A stretch of DNA of 16,059 bases from an uncultured Mucilaginibacter sp. (lineage in GTDB: Bacteria; Bacteroidota; Bacteroidia; Sphingobacteriales; Sphingobacteriaceae), in the NCBI RefSeq assembly GCF_946481715.1, contig NZ_CAMLOV010000134.1, positions 1 to 16,059 of the forward strand, written 5' to 3'. Position 1 is the stretch's first letter. Every line of letters starts with the position of its first letter. The notes below the pieces were generated by a model. That model did not search any database, was not told the origin of the DNA, and saw only the letters and a list, made by a program, of their open reading frames with translations. The position numbers and the translations under genes were made by a program. This document shows positions 1-7,503 of this stretch, piece after piece.

Positions 1-15
1 GACTCAATGATAAAT

Positions 16-2370
16 CTACTCGCTTCTCAAACTCTTCACCGGGTTAGCCAATGCGGCTTTCATGGTGTTGAGGCTTACTACAATTAGCGTTAGCAGCAAT
101 ATCAACGCGCCGACGTTTGCAAATACCCATACGCTTACATCAATATGGTAGGTGTATTTTTTTAGCCAGTTACTCATAAGGTACCAGGTTAATGGTACAG
201 CTATTACAAAGGCTATGGCAACCAGCTTTAAAAACTCGGTTGATATAAGCATCAGCAGTTGTTGTACAGATGCGCCCATTACCTTGCGCACGCCAATCTC
301 CCGGAAGCGTTTTTCGATAGTGAACGAAGCCAAACCGGCCAAGCCTATACAGCAGATAAATATGGCCAAACCAGCAAAAATGTTGGTGATACGGCTAATG
401 AGCTCTTCGGTCAGGAATTTTTTCCCGAATTCCTGGTCTACAAACTGGTACTCGAACAGGTTTTGTGGATTATATTTTTTAAAGATTGTTTCCAGCTTAC
501 TGATAGCAACCTGGGGCTGTACGCCTTCTTTTAACCGTATGTTTACCATGCTGGAGTTTTTGGGATTATAGTAGATCATGAGTGGCTCAACCGGATCATA
601 CGGCGATGCCATTACCACGTTATCAATAACGCCGGCAACGGTAAATTTACGGCCGTACTTCATTTCCATGCCCACCGGATTTTTCAACTTCATGGCCTCT
701 ACAGCTGCTTTGTTCAGCAACATTACAGAGCTGTCACCAGGGGTATTGTTAAAATCACGGCCTTGTATTACTTTAATGCCCATGGTTTTTGTGAAATTCA
801 CGTCAGCTTCCAGGCCCGAAAAAATAATATCACCATTCGCAGTTTTGCCGGCATAATCCGGCGAACCCGATTTCCACCAGATCTCGGTTATAGGCGATGA
901 GGTGCGCGTGGTAGCAGAAACGAGCCCCGTTGCTTCCATATCCTGTTTTATAGCGGCATAATTTTTATCAATATCCTGAGAAGAGGGTATCATGATAAGG
1001 TTATTGGGATTATAACCAATGCTCTTATCCTTAATGTGCTGTATTTGTTGGTACACTATAATAGTTGCCGAGATAAGTAATATCGACATGACAAACTGCC
1101 CTACAACCAAGATGCGCCTTGGTAATACGGCGCTTTTACCTGCTGCAAAGGTGCCTTTAAGCACTTTAACCGGGTTAAACGACGATAAATACAGCGCAGG
1201 ATAGCTACCTGCAACCACACCAGTAAACAAGATGATGATTAGAGCGCCTATCAGGAAGAATGGATCGATAATGCTTAGGTGTAAAGATTTACTAACTAAT
1301 AAATTAAACGACGGCATAAGCAAGTAAACAAAGCCTACGGCCAATAAAAATGCTATGAGTGCCAGTATAATAGATTCGAAGAAAAACTGCGTAAGCAATT
1401 GCCTCCTGTCGGAACCCAGCGTCTTACGGATGCCTACTTCTTTAGCGCGCTTCTCCGACCGCGCGGTAGAAAGGTTCATGAAGTTTACACAGGCAATCAA
1501 TAAAATAATGATGGCAATAACGGTGAACATTCGTACGTATTCTATCATTCCGCCCACATTCTTACCATCCTTAAACTCGCTGTATAGATGCCATTTGTTC
1601 ATCGGGAAGGTCCAATAAGTGCTTATTTTATCGCCCGGCGAGTGTAAATGCTTTACGCCATTTACGTACTTGTCCACCTTAGCCATGTCGGCGCTTGGTA
1701 TAGTTTGTATAAATACGCTGTGCGAAGAGTTGTTCCACTCCTTCATCCGGTTTTTGTAAAACTCCGAAGTATTATCAAACGGCGCAATAAAATCGAACTT
1801 AAAGGTGGAGTTGCCCGGAGGATCAGCTAAAACGGCCACCACCTTATAAATCTCTTGGTTATCAACCTTTACAACTTTGTTTATAGGGTCATCATTGCCA
1901 AAAAATGCTTTGGCCGCCGACTCGGTAATAGCAATCGACCTTGGATCGCCAAGCACTGTTGCAGGGTTGCCTTTTATAAATTTAAAGCTGAAGATGTTAA
2001 AAAACTGCTCGCCCACCTGGTACGAATCCTTTTTAAGCTTTGTGTTATTATATTCAAACAGGTGCGATTCCTGGTGTGTGGTTACTACGGTGCGTAATAC
2101 TTGTGGATTGCCACCTTCCAGGCCTTTCGCCAATGGAAACGCCATATTGGGATCGGTGAAAATGGTCGGCTTGAAATCGCGCGTAGCCATTACCTGGTAA
2201 ATGCTGTCGTGGTTATCGTGAAACTTGTCGAACGCAATCTCATCCTTCACCCATAAAAAAATGAAGATGGTACAAATCATCCCGATGGTAAGCCCCAGGA
2301 TGTTGGTTAGCGAGAAACCCTTATTCCTGACGAGGTTCCTCCAGGCAATTTTAAAATAGTTCTTTATCAT
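16..2370 (-). CDS. MacB/FtsX-type ABC transporter permease (fifth and last of the array)
   Basis: Inner-membrane permease subunit of a MacB-like (type VII) ABC exporter, 784 aa. The layout is a duplicated module: TM1 about residues 20-42, a periplasmic MacB core domain about 45-275, TM2-4 (about 280-303, 327-352, 370-393), TM5 about 419-440, a second periplasmic domain about 445-655, then TM6-8 (about 661-684, 708-731, 746-768). Both FtsX modules keep the cytoplasmic motif EVGIRK / EIGVRK (311-316, 691-696) and end in an NPVK-SL/VLK segment (399-405, 776-781). Such 8-TM chains are usual for Bacteroidota; MacB itself has 4 TMs plus a fused ATPase, absent here. It starts at the ATG matching the MIKNY/MFKNY starts of its paralogs; no Shine-Dalgarno is seen. 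It lies 102 nt after the preceding permease. Its middle regions resemble the first permease of the array (10011-12368) more than its neighbours. Substrate unknown. Confidence 0.93.
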   Translation of the reverse strand: MIKNYFKIAWRNLVRNKGFSLTNILGLTIGMICTIFIFLWVKDEIAFDKFHDNHDSIYQVMATRDFKPTIFTDPNMAFPLAKGLEGGNPQVLRTVVTTHQESHLFEYNNTKLKKDSYQVGEQFFNIFSFKFIKGNPATVLGDPRSIAITESAAKAFFGNDDPINKVVKVDNQEIYKVVAVLADPPGNSTFKFDFIAPFDNTSEFYKNRMKEWNNSSHSVFIQTIPSADMAKVDKYVNGVKHLHSPGDKISTYWTFPMNKWHLYSEFKDGKNVGGMIEYVRMFTVIAIIILLIACVNFMNLSTARSEKRAKEVGIRKTLGSDRRQLLTQFFFESIILALIAFLLAVGFVYLLMPSFNLLVSKSLHLSIIDPFFLIGALIIILFTGVVAGSYPALYLSSFNPVKVLKGTFAAGKSAVLPRRILVVGQFVMSILLISATIIVYQQIQHIKDKSIGYNPNNLIMIPSSQDIDKNYAAIKQDMEATGLVSATTRTSSPITEIWWKSGSPDYAGKTANGDIIFSGLEADVNFTKTMGIKVIQGRDFNNTPGDSSVMLLNKAAVEAMKLKNPVGMEMKYGRKFTVAGVIDNVVMASPYDPVEPLMIYYNPKNSSMVNIRLKEGVQPQVAISKLETIFKKYNPQNLFEYQFVDQEFGKKFLTEELISRITNIFAGLAIFICCIGLAGLASFTIEKRFREIGVRKVMGASVQQLLMLISTEFLKLVAIAFVIAVPLTWYLMSNWLKKYTYHIDVSVWVFANVGALILLLTLIVVSLNTMKAALANPVKSLRSE

Positions 2371-2379
2371 TGGTTTTGA

Positions 2380-2435
2380 GATTACACTGATTATATTCTT
2401 TGTGATTACACCGATTTAGGGTGATTCCACCGATC
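2380..2435 (-). repeat. GATTACACCGATT motif, three copies, upstream of permease at 16-2370
   Basis: Plus-strand copies are GATTACACTGATT (2380-2392), GATTACACCGATT (2404-2416) and GATTCCACCGATC (2423-2435). In the coding direction it reads AATCGGTGTAATC. The start-proximal copy ends 9 nt before the ATG at 2370. Confidence 0.8.
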
Positions 2436-2470
2436 ATCTGCACATTTGTAATTTGCATATCTGCACATCT
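2436..2470 (-). repeat. ATCTGCAC-type short-period repeat downstream of permease at 2473-4869
   Basis: Units are ATCTGCAC, ATTTGTA, ATTTGCAT, ATCTGCAC, ATCT, directly after the stop of the preceding permease. The 34 nt at 2436-2469 match 4945-4978 at 30 positions, so the same element sits behind two different permease genes. Confidence 0.75.
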
Positions 2471-2472
2471 AC

Positions 2473-4869
2473 TCACTCCCCATTCTTCAAACTCTTCACA
2501 GGGTTGGCTATCGCCGCTTTTACCGATTGGATGCTGATGGTTGCCAGCGCTATTAATGTTGCACCGCCGCCTGCTAACACGAAGACCACCCAAGTGATGT
2601 TTACCTTGTAGGCAAAATCCTGCAACCAGGCATTCATGGCGTACCAGCCTACCGGGATGGCTATTACAATAGAGATAATGATCAACACCATAAATTCTGT
2701 GGCCAGCAAACCTATAATACGGCTTACGCTTGCTCCCAATACTTTGCGGATACCTATCTCTCTTGTTTTTACCTGCGCCGAATAGGTAGCCAAACCGAAC
2801 AGCCCAAGGCAGGAGATGATGATAGCAATGCCCGAGAATATGTTGAATAAGGAACCGGTTCGCTGGTCGTCGGTGTATAATTTTTTAAAGCTATCGTCCA
2901 GGAAGGTATAGTTAAAAGGAATGTCGCCGTTGTACTGTTTCCATATCGCTTGAGCAGCCGCTATCGCGCTTTGAGCATCGCGGCCCGTAGTTTTAAGGTA
3001 AACCTTCCAGCAACCATTTGGCTTGTATTGAAATACTGCCGGATCAATTTGCTTGTGCATGGTTGCAAAATGAAAATCTTTCACAACGCCTATAATGGTG
3101 CCATTAACCGTTTGTATGCGCAGCCTTGCGCCGATGGGTTTTTTAAGGCCCATTTCTTTCACTGCAGTTTCATTCACCAGGAAGTGGGCTGAATCTGCTA
3201 CCGCGCCGGTAAATCCTGCTCCATCAATAATTTTCATTTTAAAGAAGCTCAGCAGATCTTTATCGGCGTATATCTGATCAAACCATGTATTATTGGTGCG
3301 CGGCCTGCCGTCCCAATCCACATTACCGGTTGAGCCACCGCCGGTGACAATATCGCGACCGGCGCGGGTTACGCCAAGCACCGCGGGATTTTTCGCCAGC
3401 TCATTTTTGATAACATCGTAATGGGGCACCATATCATTGCGCATGCTAAATGACAATACATTTTCCTTGTCGTAACCGAGATTTTTATCCCGGATGAATT
3501 TCAATTGCTTGCCGATAATGAGTGTGCCGATGATCAGCACGATAGATACCGCAAACTGCAATACCACCAGCACCCTCCTGAAGGCAGCGTTGCCAATACC
3601 GATAGAGATTTTACCTTTCAGCGCTTTTAACGGCTCAAAAGAGGAAAGCAGCAGCGCCGGGTAAATGCTGGATGCGGCAAGTGTGCCCAATAAAGTTATT
3701 AAAATACAGGCCCAGATGTTATAACTGGACAGGCTCAGCGTAATTTGCTTGCCCGAGAACTGGTTGTAATAAGGCAGCAGCACAAACATTAGTGCAAAGG
3801 CAAATATGGCGGCAATTACAAACAGCAGGGTGGTTTCGGCCATAAACTGCATAAACAGCTGGAATTTGTTGGCCCCTATTATTTTGCGCATGCTTACCTC
3901 CTTGGCCCGCAACATACTACGCGCGGTTGATAGGTTTACATAATTGATGCAGGCAATAACCAATATCATCAGGGCCACAATACCAAAAGTGCGTACGGTA
4001 GAAATACCGCCATCGGTACCATCTGCCTTGTAAAGGTGCATATTAAGTAAAGGTTGTGATAGGTACGGCACCGGGGCATCTTCTGGTTTGTTACGCTCGT
4101 GGATGGCTTGCAACTTTTTCTCCAACGCAACAGTATTTACGGTTGTACCGGGTTTCAGCAGCAGGTAGGTTTGGAAACCGAACATGCTCCAGTCGGCATC
4201 CATCGATGAGATAAAGGTTTTGTTATCGTAGCTTTTTTTATTTTTAATGTATGCTTCATCGTTAAACCTCGATAATGGCAGCAAAATGCGGTACTTAAAA
4301 CTGGAATTTGTGGGGTAATTCGGGATAACACCGGTTATTTTCAACTGCTCGTCCTGACCAAGGGTAACCACTTTGCCAATCGGGTCTTCCTTGCCGAAGT
4401 ACTTATCGGCCATGTCCTGGGTTATAACAATGGAACTATTATCAGCGAAGGGATGGCGCTTATCCCCTTTTATCAGGTTAAAATCAAACATGGTAAAATA
4501 CGATGGGTCGGTAAAGGCAAAATCGTCTTCATAAAAAACCTTGTCTTTATACCTAAACGGGGCGTTGCCCAAGCTCATAATGCGCACGGCATCCTGTACC
4601 TCGGGTATTTCATTTTTGGCAAAGGTTGCAACAGGTGCTATAATATTATTGAAGATCTGTTTGCTGATACCCGTGCCGCCCACAATGCCAATCTTGTAGA
4701 TGTTATCCGCCTTAGAATTAAATTTGTCATAACTCAATTCATCCTGCACCCAAAGCAGCATAAATAAACCAACAACCAGCCCTACGGTAAGGCCGGCCAC
4801 ATTGATGGAAGCGTAAAACTTATTCCCTAAGATGTTACGCCAAGCTGTTTTTAAATAGTTTCTATACAT
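2473..4869 (-). CDS. MacB/FtsX-type ABC transporter permease (fourth of the array)
   Basis: Inner-membrane permease, 798 aa, same duplicated MacB-core plus FtsX layout as its four paralogs: TM1 about 20-42, periplasmic domain about 45-290, TM2-4 (about 294-316, 340-366, 384-407), TM5 about 431-453, second periplasmic domain about 460-670, TM6-8 (about 674-697, 722-745, 757-780). The first FtsX module is slightly atypical. The EVG[IV]RK motif reads EVSMRK (324-329), and the GSYPA element at the end of TM4 reads as SSIYPA (400-405), about two residues longer than in the paralogs. The second module is canonical (EIGIRKVLGA, 704-713). The periplasmic half contains a VKDFHF segment (596-601) shared with the permeases at 4982-7414 and 7504-9879. 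It starts at ATG 4869 (MYRNY). It is full length, with no sign of decay. It would pair with the ATPase encoded at 12578-13255, the only one in the window. Confidence 0.93.
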   Translation of the reverse strand: MYRNYLKTAWRNILGNKFYASINVAGLTVGLVVGLFMLLWVQDELSYDKFNSKADNIYKIGIVGGTGISKQIFNNIIAPVATFAKNEIPEVQDAVRIMSLGNAPFRYKDKVFYEDDFAFTDPSYFTMFDFNLIKGDKRHPFADNSSIVITQDMADKYFGKEDPIGKVVTLGQDEQLKITGVIPNYPTNSSFKYRILLPLSRFNDEAYIKNKKSYDNKTFISSMDADWSMFGFQTYLLLKPGTTVNTVALEKKLQAIHERNKPEDAPVPYLSQPLLNMHLYKADGTDGGISTVRTFGIVALMILVIACINYVNLSTARSMLRAKEVSMRKIIGANKFQLFMQFMAETTLLFVIAAIFAFALMFVLLPYYNQFSGKQITLSLSSYNIWACILITLLGTLAASSIYPALLLSSFEPLKALKGKISIGIGNAAFRRVLVVLQFAVSIVLIIGTLIIGKQLKFIRDKNLGYDKENVLSFSMRNDMVPHYDVIKNELAKNPAVLGVTRAGRDIVTGGGSTGNVDWDGRPRTNNTWFDQIYADKDLLSFFKMKIIDGAGFTGAVADSAHFLVNETAVKEMGLKKPIGARLRIQTVNGTIIGVVKDFHFATMHKQIDPAVFQYKPNGCWKVYLKTTGRDAQSAIAAAQAIWKQYNGDIPFNYTFLDDSFKKLYTDDQRTGSLFNIFSGIAIIISCLGLFGLATYSAQVKTREIGIRKVLGASVSRIIGLLATEFMVLIIISIVIAIPVGWYAMNAWLQDFAYKVNITWVVFVLAGGGATLIALATISIQSVKAAIANPVKSLKNGE

Positions 4870-4882
4870 GGTTATGTTTTTT

Positions 4883-4914
4883 GATTACGCCGATGAAAAT
4901 TGATTTCACCGATT
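4883..4914 (-). repeat. GATTACACCGATT motif, two copies, upstream of permease at 2473-4869
   Basis: Copies are GATTACGCCGATG (4883-4895) and GATTTCACCGATT (4902-4914), spaced 19 nt start to start. The nearer copy ends 13 nt before the ATG at 4869. A third, degenerate copy (GATTTCATTGAAC) may start at 4932. Confidence 0.78.
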
Positions 4915-4944
4915 AACTCTGATTCTAAATTGATTTCATTGAAC

Positions 4945-4978
4945 ATCCGCACATCTGTAATTTGCACATCTGCACATT
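4945..4978 (-). repeat. ATCTGCAC-type short-period repeat downstream of permease at 4982-7414
   Basis: Units are ATCCGCAC, ATCTGTA, ATTTGCAC, ATCTGCAC, ATT, ending 3 nt from the stop codon of the permease. It differs from the copy at 2436-2469 only at four C/T positions. Confidence 0.75.
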
Positions 4979-4981
4979 TAA

Positions 4982-7414
4982 TTACTCATTCTTCAAACTA
5001 TTTACCGGGTTGGCCAGGGCTGCTTTAATTGCCTGGAAGCTTACGGTTACTATGGCTATCATAATGGCCGTTAAGCCAGCAGCCGCAATTACCCACCATT
5101 GTATGTCAATCCGATACGCAAAATCCTGCAGCCATAAATGCATGCAATACCAGGCCAATGGCGAGGCTACCGCAATAGATATGGCAACCAGCTTCACAAA
5201 ATCTTTAGATAACATGGCCACTATAACGCTTACATCGGCACCTAATACTTTGCGGATGCCTATTTCTTTTGTACGTTGCTCTGCCGCGTAAGCCGCCAGC
5301 CCGAACAAGCCTAAGCAAGCTATAATGATGGCCAGCGAAGTAAATATGATGAAGATTGATCCAAAACGCTGCTCAGACCGGTAGGACGCATCAAAATCCT
5401 GGTCCATAAAGGAGTAGTTCATTTGCACCGAAGGCGCAAATGATGCCCATTTGTTTTTTATCTGCGACATTAGCGCCGACAGGTTCGATGTATTAATACG
5501 CAAGCTAACCGCCCCATTGTTCTCGGCAAGGCGAATGATGAGTGGCTCAATTTTCTCGTGCATCGAACTGTAATGGAAATCCTTCATTACGCCAATCACC
5601 TCATACTTTACAGTGTTTGATAGTTTGGTTCTACTGCCGTTCGACGCGTACAGCGTTTGGCCCAAAGCATTTTTATAACCCAGGAATTTGGCGGCAGCTT
5701 CGTTAATGATAATGGACAAGGAATCGCTAATGCGGTCCTTAGCAAAATTGCGGCCAGCGGCCATTTTTACGTCCAATGTAGGGATCCACTCGCTATCAAC
5801 TTCCCAAAATTGCGGGAAAATGGAGTTCTTTTGATCGAGCGTGGCATCTTTAAAAAAGATAGATGTGCTCCTCCTGTTCACAGATACCGGCAGAAAATCT
5901 GTCATGGTGGCGCTGGTAACCCCAGGCAACTGACTTAGCTCGTTTTTAAAGGTTTTGGTTGATTTATTGAGTTCGTAAGCGTTTTGGATAACAAGCACCT
6001 GGTTACGGTTGAAGCCAATGTTGGTGGTTTGTATAAAGCTGAGTTGGTTTTTGATCACCAGCGTGCCGATAATGAGGAACACCGAGATCCCAAACTGAAA
6101 AACCACCAGAAAGCTGCGCAAGCCGCCGCCCTTAAAGCCGGCTGATAACTTACCCTTCAGCACATCGATAGGTTGGAAAGCCGACAAAAAGAATGCAGGG
6201 TACGAACCCGCCAGCGAACCTACAAACAGTACAATAAGTACCGAAACAGGTATAAGCCAAAGCAGTGTTGCTGATGTAATGGCGATGTCCTTTCCGGCTA
6301 ACTGGTTAAACAATGGCAGCAAGGCCACTACCGCAAATAATGCAATAACGGTTGCAATGAAGGTGATCATGATAGACTCTGAAAGGAATTGCGCTATTAA
6401 ATATTTACGCGGCGAGCCTAATACTTTGCGTACCCCTACCTCGCGGGCGCGGTTTGACGAACGGGCAGTAGAAAGGTTCATGAAGTTTACGCAGGCTATC
6501 AGCAATATAAAAAGGGCAATAGCCGAGAATATATAAACGTACTGCGTGGTGCCGTTTGTTCCTAATTCGCCAATGCGTTTAGATTTAAGGTGAATATCGG
6601 TAAGCGGGGTAAGATTTAAGCGAAAATAGCTCCCGCTTTTTTCAAAATAGGCGTAACTCATACCTATCTCCCTCTTCATTTGGTCGCCGCTCACTTTTAG
6701 CAAAAATGGGTCTAAGCTTTCAGTCAGCTTTTTGGCATCTTTGGCGTCTTTAAGCAATACATAAGTGCTGTAGTCGTTCCGCAGCCAGGCGTTAGACTGG
6801 CTGTCGGCCCAGGTGGCCATCGATAAAAAGAAATCGAAGTTAAAATGCGAGTTCTGGGGCACATCCTTTATCACCCCGGTAATCTTGAAATTTTGGTTGT
6901 CGTTAATAACTATCATCTTGCCCACCACATCTGTTTTATCGAAATACCTTTTGGCGGTGCTTTCGGTTATTACTACCGAGTTAGGTTCGGCAAGGGCAGT
7001 TTTTGCATCACCGTTTATCATTGGCAGGGTAAATACCTTAAATAACGATGCATCGGCAAAGGCAACTTTGTTCTCTACCATATTTACCTGGCCCTTTTTT
7101 ACGTGCATTGTGTAGGCGTTTTTAATGCGTACGGCATCGTCTACGTAAGGGTATTCGGCAATAAGCGTTTTCGCTAAAGGCGGCATGGTTACGGCGTAGT
7201 CTTTTCTGTTCTCGCCAAGTTTCAAATCCGCATTTACACGAAAGATGCGCTCGCTTTTGGTGTTATAGCGGTCGTAGCTCAGCTCATCAACCACATAAAA
7301 TACAATAAGCAAGCAGGCACCAAGCCCAAGGGCCAGTCCCAGTATGTTTATAGCCGTAAAGCCCTTGTTTTTCAAAAGGCTACGGAATGCGGTTTTTATA
7401 TAGTTCTTAAACAT
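4982..7414 (-). CDS. MacB/FtsX-type ABC transporter permease (third of the array)
   Basis: Inner-membrane permease of the same duplicated family, 810 aa and the longest of the five. TM1 about 20-42, first periplasmic core domain about 45-290, TM2-4 (about 292-315, 341-367, 384-407), TM5 about 434-455, second periplasmic domain about 460-680, TM6-8 (about 686-710, 737-757, 772-794). FtsX coupling motifs are EVGVRKVLGS (325-334) and EIGIRKVLGA (717-726). AGSYPA (402-407) is intact, and VLKGK (418-422) follows. The second periplasmic domain carries MKDFHYSSMHEKIEPLII (610-627), also seen in modified form in the two adjacent permeases. The C-terminal VSFQAIKAALANPV (791-804) is identical to that of the permease at 10011-12368. 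It starts at ATG 7414, with no Shine-Dalgarno. It would form a channel or mechanotransmission subunit with the shared ATPase and adaptor; substrate not predictable. Confidence 0.93.
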   Translation of the reverse strand: MFKNYIKTAFRSLLKNKGFTAINILGLALGLGACLLIVFYVVDELSYDRYNTKSERIFRVNADLKLGENRKDYAVTMPPLAKTLIAEYPYVDDAVRIKNAYTMHVKKGQVNMVENKVAFADASLFKVFTLPMINGDAKTALAEPNSVVITESTAKRYFDKTDVVGKMIVINDNQNFKITGVIKDVPQNSHFNFDFFLSMATWADSQSNAWLRNDYSTYVLLKDAKDAKKLTESLDPFLLKVSGDQMKREIGMSYAYFEKSGSYFRLNLTPLTDIHLKSKRIGELGTNGTTQYVYIFSAIALFILLIACVNFMNLSTARSSNRAREVGVRKVLGSPRKYLIAQFLSESIMITFIATVIALFAVVALLPLFNQLAGKDIAITSATLLWLIPVSVLIVLFVGSLAGSYPAFFLSAFQPIDVLKGKLSAGFKGGGLRSFLVVFQFGISVFLIIGTLVIKNQLSFIQTTNIGFNRNQVLVIQNAYELNKSTKTFKNELSQLPGVTSATMTDFLPVSVNRRSTSIFFKDATLDQKNSIFPQFWEVDSEWIPTLDVKMAAGRNFAKDRISDSLSIIINEAAAKFLGYKNALGQTLYASNGSRTKLSNTVKYEVIGVMKDFHYSSMHEKIEPLIIRLAENNGAVSLRINTSNLSALMSQIKNKWASFAPSVQMNYSFMDQDFDASYRSEQRFGSIFIIFTSLAIIIACLGLFGLAAYAAEQRTKEIGIRKVLGADVSVIVAMLSKDFVKLVAISIAVASPLAWYCMHLWLQDFAYRIDIQWWVIAAAGLTAIMIAIVTVSFQAIKAALANPVNSLKNE

Positions 7415-7423
7415 GATTTTTTT

Positions 7424-7456
7424 GATTACACCGATTGAGAATTGATTTCACCGATT
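7424..7456 (-). repeat. GATTACACCGATT motif, two copies, upstream of permease at 4982-7414
   Basis: Copies are GATTACACCGATT (7424-7436) and GATTTCACCGATT (7444-7456), spaced 20 nt. The nearer copy ends 9 nt before the ATG at 7414. Confidence 0.8.
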
Positions 7457-7458
7457 AC

Positions 7459-7498
7459 CTTGATTCATTGATTGATTCTTGTGTCTTACCTCTTGATT
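7459..7498 (-). repeat. CTTGATT-type 7-nt repeats downstream of permease at 7504-9879
   Basis: CTTGATT at 7459-7465, then three in-register units CTTGTGT, CTTACCT, CTTGATT (7478-7498), with GATT-rich sequence between. It lies against the stop codon of the permease gene. It belongs to the same family as 9977-10011. Confidence 0.65.
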
Positions 7499-7503
7499 CT
7501 AAA

